From Candidatus Gastranaerophilales bacterium (GTDB lineage: Bacteria; Cyanobacteriota; Vampirovibrionia; Gastranaerophilales; Gastranaerophilaceae), in assembly GCA_944324905.1 (NCBI GenBank), contig CALUYB010000006.1:42486-106485 (forward strand): DNA of 64,000 bases. Reading direction: 5' to 3'. Of this stretch, positions 46,827 to 55,219 are shown one piece after another. How positions within the stretch are numbered: the stretch's first letter is position 1; each line of letters starts with the position of its first letter. Below the pieces are notes generated by a model. It worked only from the letters and a program-made list of their open reading frames with translations, was not told the DNA's origin and ran no database searches. The translations under genes were made by a program, and so were the position numbers.

Positions 46827-48376
46827 AATAAAACCTTATCCTCAAGAGCTGCATTTTTAAGGTTAAAGATAAATTTTGAGCCTTTATCCACTTCGCTTTC
46901 GACCCAAATTGAACCATTGTGAGCTTCTACAATTCTTCTTGACAAATAAAGTCCAAGCCCTGTAGAGCAAGAGCGTTTTTTGCTTGTACCTTGTGAAAAT
47001 CTTTTGAAAAGTTTCATCTGGTCTTCCTCGCTCAAGCCAACCCCGTTATCTTCAACGCTAATTTGCGCGTCTTTGCCAATTTTTTGACTTCTAACTATAA
47101 CTTTAGTGTTTTCGCCCCCATGTTTTATTGCATTTCCCAAAAGGTTTGAAATTACCCTTCGTATCTCGTTTTTATCTGCGTTTATCATTAATTCTTCAAT
47201 TTCAAAATCAAAAATTATTTCTGTATTATTTTGTTTAAAAAGCACCTCAAGCTCTTTTGCGCAATCTTTTATAAGCTCATTTACACAAAATCTTGTTTTG
47301 CATAAAAATATTTTGCCTGCCTCATACCTGTAAACCTCAAGCAGGGCGTTTGTAAGTCCAAGCATATCTTCGTTACTCTTTTTCATAGCAAGAGTCAGCT
47401 CTTTTTGTTTTTCGCTAATTTCACCAAGTGTTCCCTTGAGCATAAAATCCAGACCGCTTATTGCAGCAAGCAGTGGAGTTCTTAAGTCATGTGTAAGTGT
47501 TGCAATAAAATCATCGCGCAATCGTTCGTTTTCTTTTTGATAAGATACATTTCTTATAACCGCAACAACAAAGCCATCTTTATCATTTTCAATTTTTGCA
47601 AGGCTTATTTCTATTGGAATTTTTGTATTATTTTTGTAATTTACCAGGCTAAAATCCCGTAAAAATACAGGTTTTTTTGACTTGAAAGGATTTTCATGCC
47701 TTTGATTTTTTTCATTTATTATCAGTTCAAAGAAATTTTTGTTTAAAAGTTCTTTTTCGCAAGTCCCAAAAAGCTCGCATGCTGCTTGATTTAGCGAATT
47801 TATAGCACAATCTTTTTTAAATGTTACAATGCCATCTGCACAATTTGTAAAAATGGCGTTTAGTTTTTCCCTGCTTTCATAAAGCTCTTTTGATCTTTTT
47901 TGAACCAGTGCTTCAAGATTTTTTGAATATTCTTCAAGCTCGTCATTTGCCTTTTTGAGCTGAATAATTTTTTCTTTTAAAGCTCTTTTTAAATTTGTTC
48001 TTTCAATTGCATTTTTTATATTTAAAACTAAATCATCATTGTTCCAAGGTTTTTCAATGTATTTAAAAATCCCAACTTCATTAATTGCCTTTATTGCGTT
48101 TTCCTTGTCAGCATAACCTGTTAAAAGAATTTGTGTTGTATCTTCTTGCATGGGAAGTTTTTTTGCGCGGGATAAAAATTCAATACCTTCCATTTTTGGC
48201 ATGATAAAGTCAGAAATTATGAGCTCGCACTGATTTATTTTTAAATATTCCAATGCTTCAAGCGGGTCATTAAAAGACTCTGTATCTTTAAGCCCTTCAA
48301 GTTTTAGAAGGGTTTCAAGAGTTCTGGTGACCATAACTTCATCATCTACTAGTACAATTTTCCCGTAAGTTTCCAT
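46823..48376 (-). CDS. Hybrid histidine kinase (REC-PAS-HisKA-HATPase)
   Basis: 517 residues: receiver (1-125, SDFIMPKMEGIEFL), coiled coil (130-175), PAS (185-280), dimerisation/phosphoacceptor helix (THDLRTPLLAAISG) and ATPase (ISNLLGNAIKHG; VEDNGVGLSEED; GLGLYLSRRIVEAH). No membrane segment, so the signal is cytoplasmic or comes from the receiver. TTGTCT-17-TATTCT lies upstream, and TATTCT ends 6 nt before the ATG, pointing to a leaderless message. First gene of the operon. Confidence 0.93.
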   Translation of the reverse strand: METYGKIVLVDDEVMVTRTLETLLKLEGLKDTESFNDPLEALEYLKINQCELIISDFIMPKMEGIEFLSRAKKLPMQEDTTQILLTGYADKENAIKAINEVGIFKYIEKPWNNDDLVLNIKNAIERTNLKRALKEKIIQLKKANDELEEYSKNLEALVQKRSKELYESREKLNAIFTNCADGIVTFKKDCAINSLNQAACELFGTCEKELLNKNFFELIINEKNQRHENPFKSKKPVFLRDFSLVNYKNNTKIPIEISLAKIENDKDGFVVAVIRNVSYQKENERLRDDFIATLTHDLRTPLLAAISGLDFMLKGTLGEISEKQKELTLAMKKSNEDMLGLTNALLEVYRYEAGKIFLCKTRFCVNELIKDCAKELEVLFKQNNTEIIFDFEIEELMINADKNEIRRVISNLLGNAIKHGGENTKVIVRSQKIGKDAQISVEDNGVGLSEEDQMKLFKRFSQGTSKKRSCSTGLGLYLSRRIVEAHNGSIWVESEVDKGSKFIFNLKNAALEDKVLL

Positions 48377-48510
48377 AATTACAGAATAGAATATTTGTTT
48401 AATTCAGACAAATTTTTTACAAAAATATAAATTTCTATTTTAAAGTAGCAAATAATATTTTCACATGTTTTGTAATTATAAAAGTGCGAGTTTGAAATTA
48501 TAAAGTTTAC

Positions 48511-48539
48511 TTTACAATTGCTTGAAGCACGAATATAGA
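48511..48539 (+). promoter_or_regulatory. Promoter of the 779-aa F-x-G protein gene
   Basis: TTTACA, 17-nt spacer, TATAGA, predicting a leader of about 18 nt that contains AAGAG before the ATG at 48564. Confidence 0.55.
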
Positions 48540-48563
48540 GTGTGAAATAATTTAAGAGTAAAA

Positions 48564-50903
48564 ATGGATTTGAAGGTTATAAATTCAAATATTATAAGAC
48601 AAAGGCAAAACATTAACAAAAAAAATGCCTCCACTTTTTCACCTTTAAATTCCAAAAACCAAGAAATTAATTTTACGGGTTTAGGTTCAACTTTATCGGC
48701 AGTTGGTAATAAATTAACAAAAAGTTCAGTTCATTTTAGCGATTATAACGTTAGAAAAGACCAGCTGAATAAACTTTTCGGTGATGAATTTTCCGTAATG
48801 GAAAAAGAGTTTCGAGAGTTTTCTTCGGAATTTTTAAAGTTTGATAAAAAAATAATATTTGATAAAAACGGCGGGGTGACTTTTGTAGAGGATGGAATCC
48901 TGCCGAAATTTTTAAAAAGCGCTGCTTATCCTTTTAAAGACTTATGGCTTGATGTGACAAGCTGGGCTTTAAGAGGTGTTTCAAGATTAGAAAAAGTTCC
49001 GGTGCTGTCTGATGGTGCAAAAAGTTTGCTAAATTCAAACGTATTGCAAAAAAGGGCTAACGCAAAAAACGCAGAAGAAATTTTTTGCATTATGCAAGGA
49101 GCTTTTTCAGATATTGCAAGCAATGAAAAAGCTTTCAACAAACTTACAAACAGCGCTATGCAACACATAAGGCCAAGGGCAGCCCAAGCCTTAGCCGGTG
49201 ATTTTTCTGACACACCCGAAACAGTTCTGCACAACATGCTCCATGCTGCAAGTAGCGTCAAGGGTAACTACAAAACCGCTGACGAGAGAACAATCAACAG
49301 AATTTGTACAGGTCTTGTAAGCGCTACAATGGCAGGCATTGATTTTTATAATATTTCAAGAATGCAAAACGATGACGACGCGCTTGCAAAAAAATCTCAA
49401 AAGAAAAGGTTTAAACAGGAAAGTTCAAGGATTTTAATGAGCGCCGGCATGACGTTTTTGACGTTAGGGGCGTTATCTAAGTATGCAAATTCAAATAAAT
49501 ATGTTGCTTTATTTACAATTGCAGGCACAACTTTGATTTCCGAGATTTTATCAAGAATTATGAGTGGCATGCCATTGCGCCCGCTAAAGCCTGAAGAAGC
49601 AAAGGATTATTCTTATCATAAGCATGATAAGAAGAATAAAAGCAATGAGAAGAAAATACAAGATAATACTTCAAACAAAAATAACAAAGTATTATTAAAC
49701 AAGTCTGATTCTAATGTATTTGGGCAGTTTGTTGCCAATGATAAAAATAATAAAACAGTGCAAACAAAATTCACGGGCTCAAATATAGAAAAGAAAAAAG
49801 ACAACAATGCTACTCCCCTAAATGCTCAAAACTTACTCAAGGCATTCGGCGTATTATTGGTTGCAGGTCTTGGTGTTTGCTTTGCAAGAAGCAGAAATGA
49901 AAAATTTAACTCTTTGTTAAAAAATATTAGAGCAGGCATGGATGATGCTGTTGATTTGTTAACCAAAAAAGATTACCTTGTGCCGCTTGATAATGCAAGG
50001 GGAATGCTTGATAAAATATCAAATGATTTTGGTCTGACTGATTTTTCAAGAAAATTATCAACTGCGCTTGAAAGTGATAAATATACAAAAATTATTAAAC
50101 AAGTTGATGGCAAAAATGTCGAATATGTGAAGTTAGGCAGAGTTGATAAGAAATTTGTGGCACCATTTATAAAGGCTGTAACATATCCGTTTGGGTTTGT
50201 TTGGGGCGTTATAAGATTCCCGACTAAAATTATGCGCGGACTGTTTGAAAAAGAAGCCTCAAAAGATTTATCTAAAATTAATTCTGAAGATTTAATGAGC
50301 CTTTATAAAATATATGATAAGGCTAAAAATAAGCTTGATGCAGGCAAAATTACACCTGATGAGTTTAGTAAGCTGATTAAACGAAAGACAATTATAGCTG
50401 CAGAAAACAAAACAGGTAAATCTACCTATAAAAATTCTTCTTTAGCGGCAATTTCAAGACCTCTTGTTACTTTGATTGCAAGTTATTTCTTTGTAAATGA
50501 CTATAGAAATGAAGTTTTAATAACATCTCATGGCGAAGATGTTGAAGGTGCAAACGCTGTCGCAAAAGAACGTGTAATGCATAAAGTTTCAAATTTCTTC
50601 TTTAATTCACTGCTTATGAACTTGTTTAATTCAGTATTTGAATCAGCTTACCATGGCAGCTTAATTGGTGCAGGTGCTGTTGCTGCAGCAACTGAGTTTA
50701 CAAATGAAAACTTAATACGTAAGTCAATTGGTGTGCCAACCAAGAAAATGTCGCGCGCAGAAATTCAAGAACATGACAGACAAAATCTTGAACGCAACGA
50801 CTTCTGGGGTAAATATTTCCGCTTTATGTCCAAGTTGACGGGTAAAAAGACAATTTCGCAAAAAGTTGAAGATCAGGAAAAGAAAAAGGCTCAAAAAGCA
50901 TAA
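48564..50903 (+). CDS. Large unknown protein with two F-x-G motifs (779 aa)
   Basis: No family of known function recognised. A polar, Asn-rich first 34 residues end in INFTGLGS (35-42). A second motif, TKFTGS, lies at about 401-406 at the end of a long Lys/Asn-rich linker, directly before a membrane segment (LLKAFGVLLVAGLGVCFA). Other hydrophobic stretches lie near 295-335 and 630-720 (AISRPLVTLIASYFF; GSLIGAGAVAAATEF). The two halves show similar elements (KFLKSAAYPFKDLWLDV and APFIKAVTYPFGFVWGV, each followed by R-x-x-x-K), suggesting an internal duplication. Neighbouring the phosphohexomutase gene by 55 nt. Confidence 0.8.
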   Translation: MDLKVINSNIIRQRQNINKKNASTFSPLNSKNQEINFTGLGSTLSAVGNKLTKSSVHFSDYNVRKDQLNKLFGDEFSVMEKEFREFSSEFLKFDKKIIFDKNGGVTFVEDGILPKFLKSAAYPFKDLWLDVTSWALRGVSRLEKVPVLSDGAKSLLNSNVLQKRANAKNAEEIFCIMQGAFSDIASNEKAFNKLTNSAMQHIRPRAAQALAGDFSDTPETVLHNMLHAASSVKGNYKTADERTINRICTGLVSATMAGIDFYNISRMQNDDDALAKKSQKKRFKQESSRILMSAGMTFLTLGALSKYANSNKYVALFTIAGTTLISEILSRIMSGMPLRPLKPEEAKDYSYHKHDKKNKSNEKKIQDNTSNKNNKVLLNKSDSNVFGQFVANDKNNKTVQTKFTGSNIEKKKDNNATPLNAQNLLKAFGVLLVAGLGVCFARSRNEKFNSLLKNIRAGMDDAVDLLTKKDYLVPLDNARGMLDKISNDFGLTDFSRKLSTALESDKYTKIIKQVDGKNVEYVKLGRVDKKFVAPFIKAVTYPFGFVWGVIRFPTKIMRGLFEKEASKDLSKINSEDLMSLYKIYDKAKNKLDAGKITPDEFSKLIKRKTIIAAENKTGKSTYKNSSLAAISRPLVTLIASYFFVNDYRNEVLITSHGEDVEGANAVAKERVMHKVSNFFFNSLLMNLFNSVFESAYHGSLIGAGAVAAATEFTNENLIRKSIGVPTKKMSRAEIQEHDRQNLERNDFWGKYFRFMSKLTGKKTISQKVEDQEKKKAQKA

Positions 50904-50958
50904 AAATTATTTTATGTTAAAATAATTCTAAAGTTGCATTAACAAAAAAGGAGTTTTT

Positions 50959-53187
50959 ATGAGCAAAGAAAATCCATCCCAGCTTGAAAAGATGTTGCTT
51001 GAAGGTGTCGAAAATAATACCCCTGAAAGCATTAAACAAGATAAAATTTTTAACTATGAAGATAAAAATAAATTCACTTTTACTCTTACAAATGAAATTG
51101 TTGACAGGCTCGAGCTGAAAAAATGGTTTGAGGGGTACAAAAAAGAAGCAATGGTTTCAACAGCAGGTATTAGAGGCCCTCAAAATGTTTTATACCCCCA
51201 TGATACAAGATTTCCCATTAATACAATAGGTATAACTCTTGCTACACTTGCAAAAGCACTGGTTTTAAAGGAAAAATACCCTAAAGACGAACTTATAAAG
51301 CTTGTAGGTTGTGAAGTTCGCTATAATTCAAAAACTTATCTTGATATAATTGCACGTATTCAAAGTGCTCTAGGTATTAGAACACTTACTCCTGTTGAGC
51401 GTCAAACTATACCAATTTGGCTTGCTTCTTTTCTTGCCTTTAAGCTTGATTTGGTTGGTGCAGAATATATTACAAGCTCCCATGGCATAAGTGTAAAAAA
51501 TGCTACTAAAGACTTAAATAATCAAGGGTCGCAGTTTTTGCCCGATGAAAGTATTGAATTTGTGAATAAAATCGAGGAAATTTTAAATACTGTTGAAAAA
51601 GATGGTGAATATAAAATTGAATTTGAATCATCTCAAAACGACTTAATTGATGAAAAAACAATGGAAAAGCTAAACAACGGTATTGACTTGTATGTTGAAT
51701 ACTTAAAAAATGGTGTTGCTAATCAAAAAAATGTTGAATTAATTAAAAATTTCGATAAGAAAATTGTAATTGATGCTGTTGGTGGAGCTGCTTACAATAC
51801 TTTAAGTAAAATATTAAATAAACTGGGTATTGAAAGCAAATTCGACTGGCTAAATACTCAAGAAGACCCATTTTTCCACTCAATTGGAAAAGATATAAAA
51901 GACTCTAAATTTTATGATTGGTCGCTTGACATTACGGTTGTTGCAAAAAACAAAGAAGGTAAGGAATATTTCCCTGTTATTGAAACACTTAAATATGATG
52001 AAAAATTAAAAAAATACCCAATAGGTACTGTCTGCCTTGTAACAGACCCTGACCATGACAGGTTGAGTGTTGTTCAGGTTGAAGATATTAAAAAAGAAAA
52101 GCAAGTTAATGATGCTGGTGTAGATACGGTAAAACTTGATGATGAGCGCATACTATGCGTATTCAGTGCAAATCAGGCATTTTTAATGATTATGGATTTT
52201 TGGGCACATTTGCTTAAAGAAAATGGCACATTCGACAAACACAAACGTTTTATAATAAAAACCACCGCAAGTTCAAAAACTTGGGATGAATGGGCTAAAA
52301 ATAACGGTATTGATGTTATTAATACTCCTGTTGGTTTTAAAGAAATAGCAAGTGCAACAAAGAAAATCGAATATCAAATTGAAAAAGGTGTAAAAGATAT
52401 TAAAATAACTGATATTTTTGGGAAAACAATTTCGCTTGGAGATTCACCCAGAATGATTTTTGGCGGTGAAGAATCAGGAGGTATGATTATAGGTTCGGAA
52501 GAACTTATTAAATCTTTAGGCGGCAGATGCGCTCTTGCGATGAGAGAAAAAAGTGCAACTGAGGCTATAATTGTTACATCTGCACTTGTTGCGAGCCTTA
52601 ATGTTTCTCTATGGGAGCATTTAAACAGTGTTTATGCTAAAAATAACATTATTGCAAAGTTTGACGTAAGAGAAGACATTGCATATTATAATGAGTCAGA
52701 ACCTAATATTGAAAAATTAAAAGAGGCAAAACTCAAGGGCGAAGGCTTGAGAACTAAAAACGATATTTTCTATCTTGCGCTTGCAATTGCTAAATATGAA
52801 AATAAAATCACACTTGAAAACATAAAAGAAATTCTCTCGTCAACATTTGGCAATCTTGATTTTTCAAATTTACTTGATGTTAAATTTGTGGGCGATGGCA
52901 CTTATCTTGATTTTAGCGATAAATTTGTTGAAATTCGCCCGTCAGGAACGGATGCAAAAACAAAAGCATACGCAGGTGGTGCAAATAGGGCTGAGCTTTC
53001 CGACTTTGCAAAGATTTTAGGTAACTACAGCGGTGATTTAAATGATACTTACAAAAAGTATTTGAGTGAAGAATATGTTAATTCTGCAAAAGATAAATCA
53101 CTTGAAGTTTATGAAATATTTGCAAGAACAGATGAAGATAAAAGAGAATTTAAAATCCCTAATTACAAAAATACATTTTTAAAATAA
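50959..53187 (+). CDS. Alpha-D-phosphohexomutase superfamily protein, long variant
   Basis: 742 residues against the usual 450-600. Superfamily loops are present in order: active-site region ITSSHGISVKNATKD (normally TASHNP), metal loop VTDPDHDRLSVV (normally DPDGDR), sugar loop FGGEESGGM and phosphate loop EIRPSGTDAKTKAY. Members move phosphate between C1 and C6 of hexoses or hexosamines. The His-for-Gly change in the metal loop and the altered serine loop make the exact substrate uncertain, though the Asp residues remain. AAAAAGGAG precedes the ATG. Confidence 0.82.
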   Translation: MSKENPSQLEKMLLEGVENNTPESIKQDKIFNYEDKNKFTFTLTNEIVDRLELKKWFEGYKKEAMVSTAGIRGPQNVLYPHDTRFPINTIGITLATLAKALVLKEKYPKDELIKLVGCEVRYNSKTYLDIIARIQSALGIRTLTPVERQTIPIWLASFLAFKLDLVGAEYITSSHGISVKNATKDLNNQGSQFLPDESIEFVNKIEEILNTVEKDGEYKIEFESSQNDLIDEKTMEKLNNGIDLYVEYLKNGVANQKNVELIKNFDKKIVIDAVGGAAYNTLSKILNKLGIESKFDWLNTQEDPFFHSIGKDIKDSKFYDWSLDITVVAKNKEGKEYFPVIETLKYDEKLKKYPIGTVCLVTDPDHDRLSVVQVEDIKKEKQVNDAGVDTVKLDDERILCVFSANQAFLMIMDFWAHLLKENGTFDKHKRFIIKTTASSKTWDEWAKNNGIDVINTPVGFKEIASATKKIEYQIEKGVKDIKITDIFGKTISLGDSPRMIFGGEESGGMIIGSEELIKSLGGRCALAMREKSATEAIIVTSALVASLNVSLWEHLNSVYAKNNIIAKFDVREDIAYYNESEPNIEKLKEAKLKGEGLRTKNDIFYLALAIAKYENKITLENIKEILSSTFGNLDFSNLLDVKFVGDGTYLDFSDKFVEIRPSGTDAKTKAYAGGANRAELSDFAKILGNYSGDLNDTYKKYLSEEYVNSAKDKSLEVYEIFARTDEDKREFKIPNYKNTFLK

Positions 53188-53191
53188 TAAA

Positions 53192-53213
53192 AACGCCTCC
53201 AAAAGGAGGCGTT
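53192..53213. terminator. Bidirectional intrinsic terminator
   Basis: Stem AACGCCTCC / GGAGGCGTT with loop AAAA. TTTTT follows on the minus strand for trxA, TTAATTTTA on the plus strand. Confidence 0.85.
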
Positions 53214-53217
53214 AATT

Positions 53218-53541
53218 TTATAAAAGTTTTTCAATATTTGAAATAATAGCTGATTTTGGCATTAAACCAACCATAACTTCTTTAGCTTCGCCATTTTTAA
53301 ATAGCAATAAGCTTGGCAAACCGCTTATTTGGTATTCTTTTGCGGTTTTTAAGTTTTCATCAGTGTTAATTTTTACAACTTTTAGTTTGCCTTCAAATTC
53401 TGCAGCAATTTCATCAAGTAGAGGACCCATTTTTCTGCAAGGGCCACACCAAGGTGCCCAAAAATCAACAAGTGTAAGGCTTTCACTTTTTAAAACTTCT
53501 GCTTCAAAAGTTGCATCGTTTATGTCTTTAGCGTTACTCAT
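53218..53541 (-). CDS. trxA: Thioredoxin
   Basis: 107 residues, with the active site WAPWCGPCRKMGP (C32, C35) and cis-proline ISGLPSLLLFKNG. It reduces protein disulfides. AAGGAG lies before the ATG. Monocistronic and divergent from nth. Confidence 0.95.
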   Translation of the reverse strand: MSNAKDINDATFEAEVLKSESLTLVDFWAPWCGPCRKMGPLLDEIAAEFEGKLKVVKINTDENLKTAKEYQISGLPSLLLFKNGEAKEVMVGLMPKSAIISNIEKLL

Positions 53542-53588
53542 GGTTTGTATTCTCCTTTTTTACGTATTATAATCACAACTATCATTAT

Positions 53589-54245
53589 ATGCAAGTTGCC
53601 AAAATGGATATAGATAATATAGTTAAAAATTTAAAAAAAGACAACGAGACAAATGCAGTTATAAGGACTGATTTTGTTGAGTTTATGGAACATGTAGCAG
53701 ATCCTTACATTGTTTTGATTTGCTGCATTTTAAGTTTAAGGACAAATGATAAAACAACCTACCCTGCTGCAATGCGCATGCTAGAACTTGGTAAAACTCC
53801 GCAAGAGATTATGAATGTTGATTGTGAAATTTTATCAAAGGCAATTTATCCTGTCGGATTTTACCAGAATAAAGCTCGTCAAATAATTGATTTATCACGT
53901 GAAATTGTCGAGAAATACAATTCAAAAGTTCCTGATACTATTGAGGAATTGGTAAAATTCAAAGGTGTAGGAAGAAAAACTGCAAATTTGGTTTTAACCA
54001 AGGGTTTTAACAAACCTGCAATATGTGTAGATGTCCATGTGCATAGAATTTCTAATCGTTTGGGGTATGTAAAAACAAAAAATCCTGATGAAACAGAGTT
54101 TGCGCTCAGGGAAAAATTGCCAAAAAAATATTGGATTGATTTTAACACTTTGCTTGTAACCCATGGGCAAAATATATGCAAACCTCATAAACCTCTTTGT
54201 GATAAGTGTTCAATAAAAGATTTTTGTGCAAAAAATATAAAATAA
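53589..54245 (+). CDS. nth: Endonuclease III
   Basis: 218 residues: helix-hairpin-helix FKGVGRKTANLVLTKGF with the catalytic Lys, Asp in CVDVHVHRISNRLG, and the iron-sulfur ligands C-x6-C-x2-C-x5-C at the C-terminus (ICKPHKPLCDKCSIKDFC). It excises oxidised pyrimidines and nicks at abasic sites. An ATG at 53604 is an alternative start; the conserved part begins after it. TATAAT at 53568-53573 gives a very short leader. Confidence 0.94.
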   Translation: MQVAKMDIDNIVKNLKKDNETNAVIRTDFVEFMEHVADPYIVLICCILSLRTNDKTTYPAAMRMLELGKTPQEIMNVDCEILSKAIYPVGFYQNKARQIIDLSREIVEKYNSKVPDTIEELVKFKGVGRKTANLVLTKGFNKPAICVDVHVHRISNRLGYVKTKNPDETEFALREKLPKKYWIDFNTLLVTHGQNICKPHKPLCDKCSIKDFCAKNIK

Positions 54246-54266
54246 ATGGGGCATTTGCCCCATTTT
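54244..54266. terminator. Bidirectional intrinsic terminator
   Basis: Stem AAATGGGGC / GCCCCATTT, loop ATTT, between convergent nth and ferritin; T-rich on both sides. Confidence 0.8.
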
Positions 54267-54749
54267 CTAGTCTTTATTAAGCTCTCTGTCCATAGCTTCA
54301 AGAGTGCAGGCACACTCGTCAAATGCTTTTATTTTTTCTTTTAAAACTCTGAATTTTTCTTCTTCTTCAAGTTGTTCTTCAACAAACCAATTTAGAAAAT
54401 TCATTGTTGCAAAGTCATCAAATTCTTTTGCGCTTTTGTAAAGTTCGTGGATTTTGGAACTTATCATTTTTTCATGTTCAATTGCATCATTTAGCACATC
54501 TTGAGCATTAACCCAGTCTGTATCAGGTGCTTCAATTCTTTGATATGATATTTTTTCGTTCCTTAAAAGCAGATAATCATAAATTTTTTGCGCATGTTCA
54601 AGTTCTTCTTTTGCCTGACTTTTCATAAATTTTGCAAAGCCATCCATATTTATTTCACTAAAATATGTGGACATTGCAAGGTATAAATATGCGCTGTAAA
54701 ACTCAAAATTAATTTGCTGGTTTAAAAGTTCAATTAATTTGTTATCCAT
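54267..54749 (-). CDS. ftnA: Ferritin
   Basis: 160 residues, the FtnA length. Ferroxidase ligands are in place: NFEFYSAYLYLAM, AKEELEHAQKIYDY and FVEEQLEEEEKF. It oxidises and stores iron in a 24-mer. I chose the ATG at 54749, where the family starts. It is separated from the superoxide reductase stop by 1 nt, and GAGGGGG inside that gene's end can serve as ribosome binding site. Together the pair limits Fenton chemistry. Confidence 0.93.
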   Translation of the reverse strand: MDNKLIELLNQQINFEFYSAYLYLAMSTYFSEINMDGFAKFMKSQAKEELEHAQKIYDYLLLRNEKISYQRIEAPDTDWVNAQDVLNDAIEHEKMISSKIHELYKSAKEFDDFATMNFLNWFVEEQLEEEEKFRVLKEKIKAFDECACTLEAMDRELNKD

Positions 54750-54750
54750 A

Positions 54751-55152
54751 TTAATTTTCCCCCTCAAATTTGTTTTCCCAAAGACTATGTAAATTACATA
54801 GTTCAAATGCATCAAATTTCTTATCACATTTGCATTTGAACTTCATTTCAGGTTGTTCATGGGGTTTTAAATATTTTCTTTTTACCCACTTGTGGTCTTT
54901 TGAAATAACTTCTATAAATTGAATATAGTGGTCTTCTTCCATAGGGTGAGGGGTAGAACCTACTCGTACAATTTTTTCTTCGTCATGTTCTTCTAATACG
55001 GGTACATGTTTTTCCATTGTAATATCAGCGGTTTTTGGTTTTAAAAGCTCCATCGGTTGATTACAGCAAACAAGCTCGCCGCCGCCTGAAAGTACTACTT
55101 CTACAATGTTTCCGCAGACATTGCATTTAAATATGTCAAGTTTGTTTGTCAT
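54751..55152 (-). CDS. dfx: Desulfoferrodoxin (two-iron superoxide reductase)
   Basis: 133 residues. An N-terminal desulforedoxin domain has C10-x2-C13 and C29-C30 (FKCNVCGN; LVCCNQPM). A superoxide reductase domain follows with the His ligands in EKHVPVLEE and GSTPHPMEEDHYIQFIEV and the C-terminal Cys/His in LCNLHSLWEN. It reduces superoxide to peroxide without releasing oxygen, which is typical of anaerobes. AAAGGA lies before the ATG at 55152; the longer frame adds only non-conserved residues. Confidence 0.95.
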   Translation of the reverse strand: MTNKLDIFKCNVCGNIVEVVLSGGGELVCCNQPMELLKPKTADITMEKHVPVLEEHDEEKIVRVGSTPHPMEEDHYIQFIEVISKDHKWVKRKYLKPHEQPEMKFKCKCDKKFDAFELCNLHSLWENKFEGEN

Positions 55153-55219
55153 TTTGTTTCCTTTCTTTTTTGAAAGGTTAAACAAAACAGTTTAAAATTT
55201 TATTCCCCTGTAGACTATA

